This document shows, in pieces, positions 28,271 to 37,622 of a DNA stretch of 64,000 nucleotides (the first letter of the stretch is position 1; each line of letters starts with the position of its first letter). The DNA comes from Bacteroidota bacterium (GTDB taxonomy: Bacteria > Bacteroidota > Bacteroidia > Palsa-965): positions 123,346 through 187,345 of the forward strand of contig JACQAM010000019.1 of assembly GCA_016194975.1 (NCBI GenBank), given 5' to 3'. Under the pieces are notes generated by a model. It was not told the origin of the DNA and searched no databases. It saw only the letters and a list, made by a program, of their open reading frames with translations. Both the position numbers and the translations under genes were made by a program.

Positions 28271-28368
28271 TTTCTCTGAAAAAAACTTTGCGGGCAGTTG
28301 CAAAGAATGTTGACTTAAAGTTAAAATAAAATTGCGAAAAAATTTAATTTAAAGACCAGGAATGATCC

Positions 28369-31227
28369 TCATTTTCCCCAATGGCCGTCGCCATGGCTAT
28401 CACCCTGGCCTGCGCCGCCCGCATCGGCAGGCATTTGCATCTTCCGCACATTCCACGTGATGGTGAACATGAAATACTGGCTGAGTACATTGGTGCGGCT
28501 GTCTTCAACGTACGATTCCGTTACGGAACGCGTCACACTCAAATTCTGTTTCAGCAGGTCGAAAGAAGAAATTTTTGCTTCAAGCGATTTATCTTTCAGA
28601 AATTTGTAACCGACGTAAGCATTCCACAATAAAAAGTTACTGTTGTACCCGCTGCCAAGCCCTGAATAAAAATTCTGATCGAGTGATGTATTCACGACAA
28701 GTCGTTTAAAAAATATCAAATTCATTCTTGCGGAAACAGTGTGTGTGAAATAGTCGGAATTGGAACCGGCCTGCGATGGAAGCGAGTTATTGATGATGTT
28801 GTAACTTCCGTTGTACATGATCGTGAAGTCAACATCCTCCGAAATATTACTGCTGAGTGTAAGACCGGGCCCGACATTGAAATTATCAGCGAGATTCATC
28901 CGCCCGTTTATCATTCCCGGCGTTCTCGTGAATCCTGTCGAAACATTGAAGCCAAGATTCATTTTCAGTTTTGTGAGCGGCACTGCATAATTCACGAACA
29001 TTCTTCCGTTCTTATAACCTTCAAGATTAACAGGCAGGGTAAGCTGGCTGCCACGATTGAGAAAAACTCCGTTCACCGTTGTGTCGCGCGATGCGATGGT
29101 TGTGGAGTTGCCAATGTAATGTTCCGTGATCCCACCATAGAAGAAAATAAAAAATCCGGTTCCTTTATCTGAATTTGTTTTTCCATAATGCGAAATGAAA
29201 GTATGCTCATAATCCTGCGTGAGTTTTGGGTTACCGGATTTCAATTGCAGCGGGTTCGAATTGTCAACTACATTCTGCAATTGGGAAATGGTAGGCGCTA
29301 CTGTTGATGTGCGGTAGATCACTTTCCAGTTCGTGGTTTTATTGAATTTGTAATTGATATTCGCATTCGGTAAAATATTCTGGTAATTGCTTGTCACCAT
29401 TCCGCTCACAGGATAGGTCTGGTCACTTTCAAGATTTGCATATTGGTAATCCGATCCGATAATCACAGTGAGTTTTTCTCCGGCGTAACGATAAGCAACG
29501 CCGCTTCTTCCGGTGGTATAGGTGCTTTTGTATTTGTTCGACAAAGCAGAATCGAGCATGTCGTACAATTCATTGTTCGGATTGTGATCGTTCGTTTCTT
29601 TCTGAAGATCATTTTTTGTAATAGAAGGTGTGAGCGTGAAAAGAAATTGTCCTTTCTTCCTGAAAGGTTCTGTCCACGATAAAGACGGAGTGTAAGAAGT
29701 ACTCAGTGAATTAAGGGAGGAATGCTGATCGAGTACCGTCGTATCATTCGGAAAATAAATATTGCGGGTATAATAAATTCCTGTTCCGTTCCGCTGGTTC
29801 AGAGAATTCCCGACATCGAACGTAATGGAACGTCCCTGTTTTGCGAACCGATGGCGATAAGTGATGTTGTTTGTAAAAGTGAATCCGAGATTGTCAGAAG
29901 CATTTCTCGTGTTCGTCATACTCTGGTTGATCACTTCGGCGAGAACATTCACGCCGTTATCCGTTTTATTATAATCGGTGAATTGTGAAGTGAAGCGGGG
30001 ATTGATGACGAGTACATCCATGGAATCAATGTTGTATTCGAAACGGAAATTGAAACGGTGATTCACGTTTCGCGTGTACGCGGAGGAAGTGTCGTTGTAA
30101 ATAAGTGTGGAATCGTTGGTAGTGAAATAATTCCTGGTGAGCTTTGTATTATTGAAATTGGAAGAATAATTGAAAAAATAACTTCCGGAGACTTTTATTT
30201 TCGGCCCCCACATGTCGGAATAATTTGTACCGAATGCGTGCGTAGTAGAAATTCCTCCCTGCTGGCCCACCATGAAATTGCCGGAAGATCCGCCTCCGTG
30301 ATTTCCGCCGCTTCCTCCTTTTCCGCCCATCATCATTTTCATTCCGCCTCCGCCACCGAGTAAACCGAAAAGATCCTGCGTGTTGAAATTCTGCTGGTTG
30401 ATGTCGTTGCTCATACCGATGAATGTAAGCCGGCGATTGTGATTGAAATAATTCATTGTCACACCGGAATTGTATCTTGAATTGGTTCCGTACCCGGCGT
30501 AAATTTTTCCGAATGTTCCGTTCATCCCGCCTTTCTTGGTAATGATGTTCACCGTTTTTTTGGAATTACCATCATCGAAACCGGTGAGGCGTGATTGTTC
30601 GCTTGATGCATCGTACACCTGCACCTGGTCCACCATATCGGCAGGAACATTTTTCAAAGCAGCATTCGGATCGTCACCGAAAAAAGGTTTTCCATCAACA
30701 AGCACCTGCTTCACATCTTCGCCATGCACTTTCGGGCCGCTTCCATCATTGGTAACGCCGGGCATTTTATTGAGCAGATCTTCTGCAGTGGCATCCGGGT
30801 TCGTTTTGTATGCACTTGCGTTGAACATCGTCGTATCTCCACTCTGCGTTACGCGCGTCTGGATCTCTTTGATCTGAGTTTCATCAAGGATCACTCCATC
30901 GTTTTTAAGAAAGATATTTCCGAGATCAATATCAGCGCTCTGCACCATTGCAAATTTTCTTCCGGGTGAATAGCCCGGTGCGAGGATTTTAACACGGTAA
31001 GGGCCATCTGCAAGTCCGCCGATGGAAAACTTTCCGAGAGAATCTGTCATTGCGCCCGCCACTGCGAGTGAATCATGCGGATGAAAAAGAATAACGGTTG
31101 CGCCGAATATTTTTTTATTGCCCGTCGAATCGGTGACCACTCCTTTTACAACATGAGTTTGCGCAGCAAGTTGAAATGTGCTGGTGAGAAAAAGAAATAG
31201 AAAAAACAGGAGCGTAGTCTTTTTCAA
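28369..31227 (-). CDS. Outer-membrane beta-barrel protein with carboxypeptidase-like regulatory domain
   Basis: A 952-residue protein. Order: signal peptide (1-22, ending Q-L-A-A-Q), CarboxypepD_reg-like beta-sandwich (about 25-105), TonB-dependent receptor plug-like domain (about 130-235, with L-L-N-K-M-P-G-V), and a C-terminal OMP_b-brl_3 beta-barrel. A Gly/Met-rich extracellular loop sits near residues 285-320. Family members are TonB-dependent receptor relatives of mostly unknown substrate. There is no SusD partner, so SusC function is not suggested. Monocistronic. Confidence 0.88.
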   Translation of the reverse strand: MKKTTLLFFLFLFLTSTFQLAAQTHVVKGVVTDSTGNKKIFGATVILFHPHDSLAVAGAMTDSLGKFSIGGLADGPYRVKILAPGYSPGRKFAMVQSADIDLGNIFLKNDGVILDETQIKEIQTRVTQSGDTTMFNASAYKTNPDATAEDLLNKMPGVTNDGSGPKVHGEDVKQVLVDGKPFFGDDPNAALKNVPADMVDQVQVYDASSEQSRLTGFDDGNSKKTVNIITKKGGMNGTFGKIYAGYGTNSRYNSGVTMNYFNHNRRLTFIGMSNDINQQNFNTQDLFGLLGGGGGMKMMMGGKGGSGGNHGGGSSGNFMVGQQGGISTTHAFGTNYSDMWGPKIKVSGSYFFNYSSNFNNTKLTRNYFTTNDSTLIYNDTSSAYTRNVNHRFNFRFEYNIDSMDVLVINPRFTSQFTDYNKTDNGVNVLAEVINQSMTNTRNASDNLGFTFTNNITYRHRFAKQGRSITFDVGNSLNQRNGTGIYYTRNIYFPNDTTVLDQHSSLNSLSTSYTPSLSWTEPFRKKGQFLFTLTPSITKNDLQKETNDHNPNNELYDMLDSALSNKYKSTYTTGRSGVAYRYAGEKLTVIIGSDYQYANLESDQTYPVSGMVTSNYQNILPNANINYKFNKTTNWKVIYRTSTVAPTISQLQNVVDNSNPLQLKSGNPKLTQDYEHTFISHYGKTNSDKGTGFFIFFYGGITEHYIGNSTTIASRDTTVNGVFLNRGSQLTLPVNLEGYKNGRMFVNYAVPLTKLKMNLGFNVSTGFTRTPGMINGRMNLADNFNVGPGLTLSSNISEDVDFTIMYNGSYNIINNSLPSQAGSNSDYFTHTVSARMNLIFFKRLVVNTSLDQNFYSGLGSGYNSNFLLWNAYVGYKFLKDKSLEAKISSFDLLKQNLSVTRSVTESYVEDSRTNVLSQYFMFTITWNVRKMQMPADAGGAGQGDSHGDGHWGK

Positions 31228-31319
31228 TAGTGAAATTTGTTTTGTAAAATTAAAAGTTTGTGATTGGTAAGACGCCTTTCGTGTGAAATGCTTTCTGAAA
31301 AATTGCTAAAAAATAAAAT

Positions 31320-31823
31320 TCATTTTGCTGATGAGCGGCGGATTTCCGTGACGAGGATTTTTTCATTGAGCACACCACACACATTGTACCTGATGATGCC
31401 CTGTTGATCAATGATAATGTGAGTGGGATAGCAATTATTATAAAAATCGCCATGAACGGGCACTCCGCCTTCCACGAGGTGATAATTGAACTGGTGAGCG
31501 GCTATTGCAGAATCTGCGAAGGAATTATTTTCGAATACTACAGAAATAAAAACAATGCTATCTGCAGAAAATTCCGATGGTATTTTATTCAGTTCAGGCA
31601 TTTCTGTATAGCATCCGGGGCAATGCACCGACCAGAAATTAAGAACGACCATTTTCCCGCGCAGTGAATCGCTGTTCCAGCGAATGCCATGCACATCTGT
31701 GAGATCAAAGTGTGGCGCAAGCGTATCCTGGTAATGATTTTTCTGCCAGATAATGACGCTGTCTTCCTTTTGAGAGAAAACAGGAAACGGGTAAAGCAGG
31801 AACAGCAGAAAAATTTTCTGCAT
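31320..31823 (-). CDS. TlpA-like thioredoxin-fold protein
   Basis: A 167-residue exported redox protein. It has a signal peptide to about residue 17 (V-F-S-Q), then a thioredoxin fold of the AhpC-TSA/redoxin type with N-F-W-S-V-H-C-P-G-C (C68, C71) and the cis-Pro region Y-P-T-H-I-I-I-D. It likely reduces disulfides or acts in periplasmic stress or maturation. Nine bases separate it from the DUF4870 gene upstream, so the pair is probably one transcript. Confidence 0.88.
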   Translation of the reverse strand: MQKIFLLFLLYPFPVFSQKEDSVIIWQKNHYQDTLAPHFDLTDVHGIRWNSDSLRGKMVVLNFWSVHCPGCYTEMPELNKIPSEFSADSIVFISVVFENNSFADSAIAAHQFNYHLVEGGVPVHGDFYNNCYPTHIIIDQQGIIRYNVCGVLNEKILVTEIRRSSAK

Positions 31824-31832
31824 GAAGAAAAA

Positions 31833-32213
31833 TCAGTTAATGCCCGAAAAAGTTTTTGAAAACATATCGCCGAGAAGAGGAACGGCCTGTTCTTTTCCGC
31901 CTGCGGCATTCACGATTCCCATGATAGCAGCGCCGAGAATGAGAAGATTGATCAGGCGTAAAGGCCAGAAAAGCATGAGCCCGACATAAGGCATGATGAA
32001 GATGAGCATGACAGAAATGATCACGATCGCCAGCCCGATGCACATCAGGCCAAGTCCCTGGCGGAGATGAAAGGCAGCGAATTTTGTTTTCTGATTTCCA
32101 TGCAGGATATAGGCGATGATCCATCCGATGGGAGTACAGTAAGCGAGAATAGCATTTGTTTTCCCCGTATCAATATCTTTCTGATCGGGAGCAGCGTTTG
32201 GAGTGTTTTCCAT
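31833..32213 (-). CDS. DUF4870-family membrane protein
   Basis: A 126-residue protein with about three membrane segments. The motif Y-C-T-P-I-G-W-I-I-A-Y near the N-terminus, F-H-L-R-Q-G-L-G-L and two following hydrophobic helices define the DUF4870/Tic20-like family, whose function is not established. The ATG at 32213 is chosen; the longer frame adds an Asn/Cys-rich leader unlike the family. It diverges from the ATPase gene across a 158-bp region carrying nested palindromes. Confidence 0.82.
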   Translation of the reverse strand: MENTPNAAPDQKDIDTGKTNAILAYCTPIGWIIAYILHGNQKTKFAAFHLRQGLGLMCIGLAIVIISVMLIFIMPYVGLMLFWPLRLINLLILGAAIMGIVNAAGGKEQAVPLLGDMFSKTFSGIN

Positions 32214-32302
32214 TTTTGAGTTGGTTTGTTCAGTGTAAAAATAGTTCTTTTCTCCATTCCTCCCTATGGTATTTTCTCCACATTCCCGTGTCAAAGTATT
32301 TC

Positions 32303-32349
32303 ATACAAAATGTATCACACAAAATGTGTGATATAATTTGTATAATTTG
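32303..32349. promoter_or_regulatory. Nested palindromic operator between DUF4870 and ATPase genes
   Basis: Centre: perfect 9-bp arms TATCACACA (32313-32321) and TGTGTGATA (32325-32333) with a 3-bp spacer. An overlapping smaller palindrome ATACA-AAA-TGTAT spans 32303-32315. To the right TATAATTTG is repeated twice (32332-32340, 32341-32349). The right side overlaps the -33 TTG of the ATPase promoter, so a bound dimeric repressor would block it. The architecture suggests a dimer with additional half-sites; the regulator is unknown, possibly the ATPase itself. Confidence 0.65.
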
Positions 32350-32368
32350 ATGAAAAGAAATATCTTTG
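32338..32368 (+). promoter_or_regulatory. Complete Bacteroidota promoter of the ATPase gene
   Basis: TTG (32338-32340), a 20-bp spacer, then TATCTTTG (32361-32368): the best match to TTG-N19-21-TAnnTTTG in the window. The expected transcription start at about 32373-32376 falls on or next to the GTG start codon at 32372, so the message would be leaderless or nearly so. Confidence 0.7.
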
Positions 32369-32371
32369 GGT

Positions 32372-33505
32372 GTGGAAAAAGAATTCAATCCCTTTCCGCT
32401 GACCGTTTATAAAGGGCCGGCGCATTTCTGCGATCGCGAGGAAGAGACAGCGGAGTTGCAGAGAAATATCAGGAATGATATCAATACTACGTTATTTGCC
32501 ATTCGAAGGATTGGGAAAACAGGGCTCATTCATCACGTATTTGACCGTTACCGTGACAGTAGGAGAACGTCCTGTATTTATATTGATATTCTCGGCACTT
32601 CCAGCCTGAAGGAATTCTGCGACCATCTCGCTACAGCTATTTATCAGCGATTTCCTGAACAGCGTTCGCTGGGAAAAAAGATCATTGATTTTATAAGAAT
32701 GCTGCGGCCGGTGATCAGTTATGACGGGCTTTCCGGCCAGCCGGAAGTGAGTTTTGAAACCGGTGAGATCAGGAGAACAGAAAATACCATCCACCAGCTT
32801 TTCAACTTTCTTGACGGGCAGAAAATAAAAATAGTTTTCGCTATCGATGAATTCCAGCAGATACTGGAATATCCCGAGAAGAATACCGAAGCATTACTGC
32901 GCTCCTGTATGCAGCATTCAAAAAACACGATTTTCATTTTCAGCGGGAGCAACCAGAAAATGATGCATGAGATATTCAACAGCGGCAAACGGCCATTCTT
33001 CGCCAGTTGCAGCAATCTTCACCTTGATTACATTGACCGCAAACAATATGAATCATTCATACAGCGGGTATTCAGAAAATATAAGCGGGTCATTGATCCG
33101 GAAAGTATTTCCTTTATTTATACCTGGACGCTGGGACACACTTTTTATATCCAGTATTTCTGTAATTATCTTTTTTCGACCGGCAATAAACATATTCGCC
33201 TGCAGGATACAAGAAATGCTGCGACTGAAATTCTTATGCGGAATGAAAATTTATTTTATCAGTACAGAAACCTGATCACCAAACCACAATGGAAACTGTT
33301 GACGGCAATTGCGAAGGAAACACGTTTGTACAAACCACATGCGCACCTTTTTATCCGCGCACACGGGCTTGGCACTTCATCCATGGTCACGCGGAGCATG
33401 GAGGCGTTACTGGAAAAAGAACTGATCTTTCAGAATACAATGGCGGAAAATCCTTATTACGAAGTTTATGATAAATTCCTGATGCGTTGGCTGCAGCATT
33501 TTTAA
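32372..33505 (+). CDS. AAA ATPase of the archaeal-type ATPase_2 family
   Basis: About 377 residues. N-terminal N-P-F-P-L-T-V-Y-K-G-P is followed by a P-loop of the form R-R-I-G-K-T (degenerate Walker A, normal in this family) and Walker B I-V-F-A-I-D-E-F-Q-Q. A sensor-like S-G-S-N-Q comes next, and a C-terminal winged-helix-like region (about 280-377) with K-P-Q-W-K-L-L-T-A-I-A. Family members are STAND-like NTPases of poorly known function, sometimes linked to mobile or defence loci. The start is taken as GTG 32372; the TTG at 32366 lies inside the -7 box. The winged helix and the operator upstream suggest possible autoregulation, which is inference. Confidence 0.82.
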   Translation: MEKEFNPFPLTVYKGPAHFCDREEETAELQRNIRNDINTTLFAIRRIGKTGLIHHVFDRYRDSRRTSCIYIDILGTSSLKEFCDHLATAIYQRFPEQRSLGKKIIDFIRMLRPVISYDGLSGQPEVSFETGEIRRTENTIHQLFNFLDGQKIKIVFAIDEFQQILEYPEKNTEALLRSCMQHSKNTIFIFSGSNQKMMHEIFNSGKRPFFASCSNLHLDYIDRKQYESFIQRVFRKYKRVIDPESISFIYTWTLGHTFYIQYFCNYLFSTGNKHIRLQDTRNAATEILMRNENLFYQYRNLITKPQWKLLTAIAKETRLYKPHAHLFIRAHGLGTSSMVTRSMEALLEKELIFQNTMAENPYYEVYDKFLMRWLQHF

Positions 33506-33537
33506 AAAGGTACCGCGAAATTTTTACAGGAAAAACT

Positions 33538-33933
33538 TTATTCCGTTTCATCTTCAGCAAAACTTACCCTATACCCATCGGTATCTCTGATCGTGAATTC
33601 ATTGGTGCCGTAAAAAGTTTTGTTCAGGTGTTTTACAAAATCACAGTTATTCTTTTTCGCGGTTTCATACCATTTGCCGATGGCGGTTACATCCATGTAA
33701 AGTAAAACGGTTCCGCCCACTTTGTGATCCTTGTATTCCGGGTTGGCTTCCACAAAACTTTTCATCGACTGGATCATGATGCTGACCTCATCGCGCTTGA
33801 TCATTGCGAAAATAGTTTCGTCCTGGCCGGGAACAGTGGTGAGAATTTCAAAACCGAATGTATCGCGGTAAAAACCGGCAGCGCGGTCCACATTTTCCGA
33901 CATGATATTTATGGTGAGCGCTTTTAATTTCAT
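33538..33933 (-). CDS. VOC/glyoxalase-superfamily protein
   Basis: A 131-residue protein with the paired beta-alpha-beta-beta-beta modules of the vicinal oxygen chelate fold: M-S-E-N-V-D-R-A-A-G-F-Y-R-D-T-F-G-F and the later F-T-I-R-D-T-D-G-Y. Such proteins act as glyoxalases, dioxygenases or antibiotic-binding proteins; the ligand set here does not single one out. It lies 9 bp downstream of the VPS10/BNR gene in the same direction, so it may be co-transcribed. Confidence 0.85.
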   Translation of the reverse strand: MKLKALTINIMSENVDRAAGFYRDTFGFEILTTVPGQDETIFAMIKRDEVSIMIQSMKSFVEANPEYKDHKVGGTVLLYMDVTAIGKWYETAKKNNCDFVKHLNKTFYGTNEFTIRDTDGYRVSFAEDETE

Positions 33934-33942
33934 AGCCGGGAA

Positions 33943-36909
33943 TTATTTACCGGAAGGAATATTTTCTCCGGGTTCCAATGGAATATTATTTTCATGCGAA
34001 CGTTCTGTTGCAGCGAGAACATGCACTTTTATTTTTTTTACATCCATATACTCATCCGTAAATTTCAGAACATATTCGCCCGGTACAAGCCCATACTTTC
34101 CATGGCCGGCAGCTTTCGGTGGTTTACCGCTTTCTTTGATCCATTCTTTGAAAGCGACTGCATTCACTGAATCAACTAGAAGATCTTCCTGCATAAAGTT
34201 GAATCCTTTCTCACTCGTGTCCTTCGCAGTAGCGAAAAGAAATTTCTCATCGCCGGAATACAATTCTATGGTGGTGATTGTTTTTGCACCGCAGTACCAG
34301 CTGAGTGATGCGTAAGTTGCCGGAAACATTTTTTCGTCCCCGCCGATCGTAACAAAAGAAATTGATTGAGTTATAGAGCCGGGATCAAAAGCAAAAATTG
34401 CTTCTCCCATAATGGTATCATTCACTTGTTCCAGCGCAGCAATGTGTGCGATGTAAATTGATCGCCCGTGAGTACCGATCACCAGGTCATGCTCACGCGG
34501 CTGTACCACGAGATCATGAATCGCAACGGGAGGAATTCCTTTTGTCATTCGCATGAAATTTTTTCCGCGATCGAAACTCAGGTAAAGTCCCTGATCACTT
34601 CCGACAAACAAAAGGTTTTCATTCACCGGGTCTTCCCGCATAACATTCAGAGGTTCCATTGGTAAATTCATTCCTATGCGCGTCCACGTTGCGCCAAAAT
34701 CTTCAGAGACATACAGCAGTGAAGAAAAATTATCCCATTGGAATCCGCTGAGCACGGCATACACTCTTCCTTCCACGAAAGAAGAAGCGATAACGCGATT
34801 CACGCGCATGTTCTGCGGAAGCTTATCGGAAATTCTTGTCCATGAAACGCCGCCGTCTTTTGTAACATAGATCAATCCATCATCGCTGCCGGTGTAGATC
34901 AATCCGAATTTCATTGACGATTCTGCGAGGGTAGTGATGGTTCCATAAGGGACATCGCCTGCGCGCCCGCCACGCGTAAGATCAGCGGAGATAGCAGTGA
35001 AATGATCGCCTTTATCCATGGAGCGATATAGTTTTTGCGACGCCATGTATAAAATATCCTGGTTATGTTCACTCAGTAAAATCGGAGTTTGCCAGTTGAA
35101 ACGCATTGGTTTTTCACCGAGCTCCATTTCGGGGCGAACCTGTTTTGATTCACCTGTTGTTTTATTCACGCGGAAATAATATCCGAACTGGTAACCGGCA
35201 TAAACTGTATTGTTGTCGCGCGTGTCCACCTGCACCTGCATGCCATCGCCACCGAGCACACGCTTGTATGGATACGCGCCATCGTCATACCAGGAAAGAT
35301 CCGGCGAATAATCAGAAGGCCCGCACCACACGCCGTTGTCCTGCAATCCGCCGTACACATTATAAGGAGTTGCCATATCTGCATTCACCGAATAGAATTG
35401 TCCTACATCAGGTGTGTTTGCTTTGAACCAAGTGACTCCATCATCCCACGAAATATTTACGCCACCATCATTTCCATTGATGAGATGTCCTTTCCTTTTC
35501 GGATCGATCCAGAAAGCATGATGATCGCCATGTTGATTTGCGCCATTGGAAGAATGAAAAGTTTTTCCGCCGTCTGTACTTTTCATCAACTCCACGCCTG
35601 CAATAAAAATTTCATTCACATCGGCAGGTGACACCCATATCTTTCCGAAATAATAACCGTAAGTGAAAAATAATCCGTCGAGTTGCTGCGTGTTCACTTT
35701 TTTCCACGTTGCTCCACCGTCGGCGGAAAAATAAATTTCGGGGCCAATGATGGGTTTACTGAAGAGATCGCTGTTGGCATCCGAAACATAATCGGCAAGT
35801 GCAACAGGAAGAATTTTTCCGGAACGTACCATTTCATTCACAGCATTCACTGAATATTTTTCCGGAAAATTATTTTCGAGCAGATATTTTCTGAGTTTGC
35901 CAGGATCGAGCGAGAGAAATTGTTCCTTCGTCATGTTACGGAAATCATTCGGGGAGAGATGGTCTTTCTTTTTCACGGAATCTAAAGGAAGATTCTGATT
36001 GTCGACGATCGCGTAGATCATTTTCGGATCGCCCTGGAAAATACTGAGGCCGATGCGACCTACATTTTCTCCTTGCGCAAATCCGCTTTTAGGGCCGGTG
36101 ATGAGATTCCATGAATCGCCACCATCCGTACTTTTGTAAATTCCGGATGAAGTTCCGCCTTCCACAAGATTCCATGCTTTACGTTCGCGATGCCACGCCA
36201 CTGCATACAATACATTTTCATTGGAAGGATCGGAAAAAAGATCAATGGCTCCCGTGTTTTCATCAATGAAAAGAGTTTGTTTCCATGTTGCGCCGCCATC
36301 TGTACTTTTAAAAATTCCGCGCTCTTTATTCGGAGTATAAAGATGGCCGATAGCGGCGACCCATATTTTATTGTGATCCGTTTTTGACAGAATAATTTTT
36401 CCGATGTGATGCGATTCCGGCAGGCCTTTGTATTCCCATGTCATTCCTCCATTGCTGCTGTGATAAATTCCGGTTCCTGAATAAGAAGAGCGGCTGGAAT
36501 TAGATTCACCTGTTCCCACCCAGATATCTTTCGCAATAGAATTTTCCCAGTTCACCGCGATGTCGCCGATGTCAACCATTGCTTCATTATCAAACACCGG
36601 AGAAAAAGTTGTTCCGTTATTGTTCGTGAACCAGACACCGCCGGATGCATACGCTACAAAAAAAATTGTCGGATCATCGGGATTTGCATCAATGTCCACC
36701 ACGCGCCCGCTCATCACGCTTGGGCCTACGCTGCGGCAATTGACATTAGTAACAATGGAATTCTCTTCGCATTTTTTTCTTTTGTCGAGGCCGGCAAGAC
36801 GTTCTGTTGCAGAAGTTCCTTTGGGATCAGGTGCTGCAGGAGGCGGAGAAACTTTTTGTGAGAAAAGCTGAAGCGGGAGAAGCAGGAGAAAATATTTGCT
36901 GAGATTCAT
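33943..36909 (-). CDS. Secreted VPS10/BNR-repeat beta-propeller protein
   Basis: A 988-residue protein with a short signal sequence (1-18). Many BNR/Asp-box repeats (S-x-D-x-G-x-T-W, e.g. S-T-D-G-G-A-T-W and S-E-D-F-G-A-T-W) build two beta-propellers like those in sortilin and in xyloglucanases. The C-terminal 120 residues form a separate beta domain. No catalytic pair could be assigned, so enzymatic activity is uncertain. Such proteins are common, abundant exported proteins in Bacteroidota. No T9SS tail is recognisable. Confidence 0.88.
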   Translation of the reverse strand: MNLSKYFLLLLPLQLFSQKVSPPPAAPDPKGTSATERLAGLDKRKKCEENSIVTNVNCRSVGPSVMSGRVVDIDANPDDPTIFFVAYASGGVWFTNNNGTTFSPVFDNEAMVDIGDIAVNWENSIAKDIWVGTGESNSSRSSYSGTGIYHSSNGGMTWEYKGLPESHHIGKIILSKTDHNKIWVAAIGHLYTPNKERGIFKSTDGGATWKQTLFIDENTGAIDLFSDPSNENVLYAVAWHRERKAWNLVEGGTSSGIYKSTDGGDSWNLITGPKSGFAQGENVGRIGLSIFQGDPKMIYAIVDNQNLPLDSVKKKDHLSPNDFRNMTKEQFLSLDPGKLRKYLLENNFPEKYSVNAVNEMVRSGKILPVALADYVSDANSDLFSKPIIGPEIYFSADGGATWKKVNTQQLDGLFFTYGYYFGKIWVSPADVNEIFIAGVELMKSTDGGKTFHSSNGANQHGDHHAFWIDPKRKGHLINGNDGGVNISWDDGVTWFKANTPDVGQFYSVNADMATPYNVYGGLQDNGVWCGPSDYSPDLSWYDDGAYPYKRVLGGDGMQVQVDTRDNNTVYAGYQFGYYFRVNKTTGESKQVRPEMELGEKPMRFNWQTPILLSEHNQDILYMASQKLYRSMDKGDHFTAISADLTRGGRAGDVPYGTITTLAESSMKFGLIYTGSDDGLIYVTKDGGVSWTRISDKLPQNMRVNRVIASSFVEGRVYAVLSGFQWDNFSSLLYVSEDFGATWTRIGMNLPMEPLNVMREDPVNENLLFVGSDQGLYLSFDRGKNFMRMTKGIPPVAIHDLVVQPREHDLVIGTHGRSIYIAHIAALEQVNDTIMGEAIFAFDPGSITQSISFVTIGGDEKMFPATYASLSWYCGAKTITTIELYSGDEKFLFATAKDTSEKGFNFMQEDLLVDSVNAVAFKEWIKESGKPPKAAGHGKYGLVPGEYVLKFTDEYMDVKKIKVHVLAATERSHENNIPLEPGENIPSGK

Positions 36910-37066
36910 AGTGGAAGATTAGGTGGTGTGAAATTAGGAAAAAGTTGATAGTTATGAGTTATGAGTTTCGGGCAGTGGGATTTGAGATTTTGGAATTCGA
37001 TAAGAGGATTTCGAAAATAGATTTCTGGAAACGGAGAATATTTTATAATGAAATAAAAGGAAAAAC

Positions 37067-37074
37067 TATATTTG
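37067..37074 (+). promoter_or_regulatory. Bacteroidota -7 box for the mono-haem lipoprotein
   Basis: TATATTTG matches TAnnTTTG, 26 bp before the ATG at 37101. Upstream, 36949-36967 shows a short tandem GTTATGAGTTATGAG. No -33 TTG seen. Confidence 0.5.
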
Positions 37075-37100
37075 ATTTCAGTTATCCGCAAATTCCTGCC

Positions 37101-37607
37101 ATGAAATATTTTCTTTTTGCCGGTATTCTATTTACCGTTGCTTTTTTTGCGTGCGATCATCCGCAGGACAATTACAAAGTGAATGAACTTGCAACGCGTG
37201 TAGATTCGCTTGAAAAAAATTCGGAAAAATTTTACAAACCCGGCTTTGGTGAACTGATGAGTAATATTCAAACGCATCACATCAAACTCTGGTTTGCCGG
37301 AAAAAATAAAAACTGGCCGCTGGCTGATTTCGAGATACACGAGATCATAGAATCGTTCGAAGATATTGCTGCTTATGAAACCGACCGGCCGGAAACCAAA
37401 CTTGCATCCATCATCCTTCCTGATCTCGACAGTGTGAGTGATGCAATTAACAGGAATGACGAACCTCTTTTTGAAAGAAGTTACACGAACATGACCGCTA
37501 CCTGTAATGATTGCCATCATAATGCAAAGTTTGAATTCAATGAAATAAAAATTCCGGAATCAAATCCTTTCAGCGATCAGGAATTTGAAATGACAAAAAA
37601 TAAATAA
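37101..37607 (+). CDS. Lipoprotein with a single c-type haem motif
   Basis: A 168-residue protein with a lipoprotein signal (Cys18 in F-F-A-C) and one haem-binding site C-N-D-C-H-H (C135, C138, H139) near the C-terminus. The middle is helical, with H-H-I-K-L-W-F-A-G-K-N-K-N-W and D-F-E-I-H-E-I-I-E, as in a small family of Bacteroidota haem proteins. It would be tethered in the periplasm or outer membrane and could carry electrons. The frame is open from 36945, but the leader before M-K-Y-F-L-F is not a signal and includes the promoter box, so ATG 37101 is used. Confidence 0.8.
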   Translation: MKYFLFAGILFTVAFFACDHPQDNYKVNELATRVDSLEKNSEKFYKPGFGELMSNIQTHHIKLWFAGKNKNWPLADFEIHEIIESFEDIAAYETDRPETKLASIILPDLDSVSDAINRNDEPLFERSYTNMTATCNDCHHNAKFEFNEIKIPESNPFSDQEFEMTKNK

Positions 37608-37622
37608 AAAATATTTTCCGAT

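Noticed and set aside
32366..33505. TTG at 32366 as ATPase start
   Set aside because: It lies inside the -7 box, so it would not be in the transcript; GTG 32372 fits better.
32372..33505. Assignment of the AAA ATPase to a known defence system
   Set aside because: No nuclease, effector or partner gene is adjacent; only the family resemblance exists.
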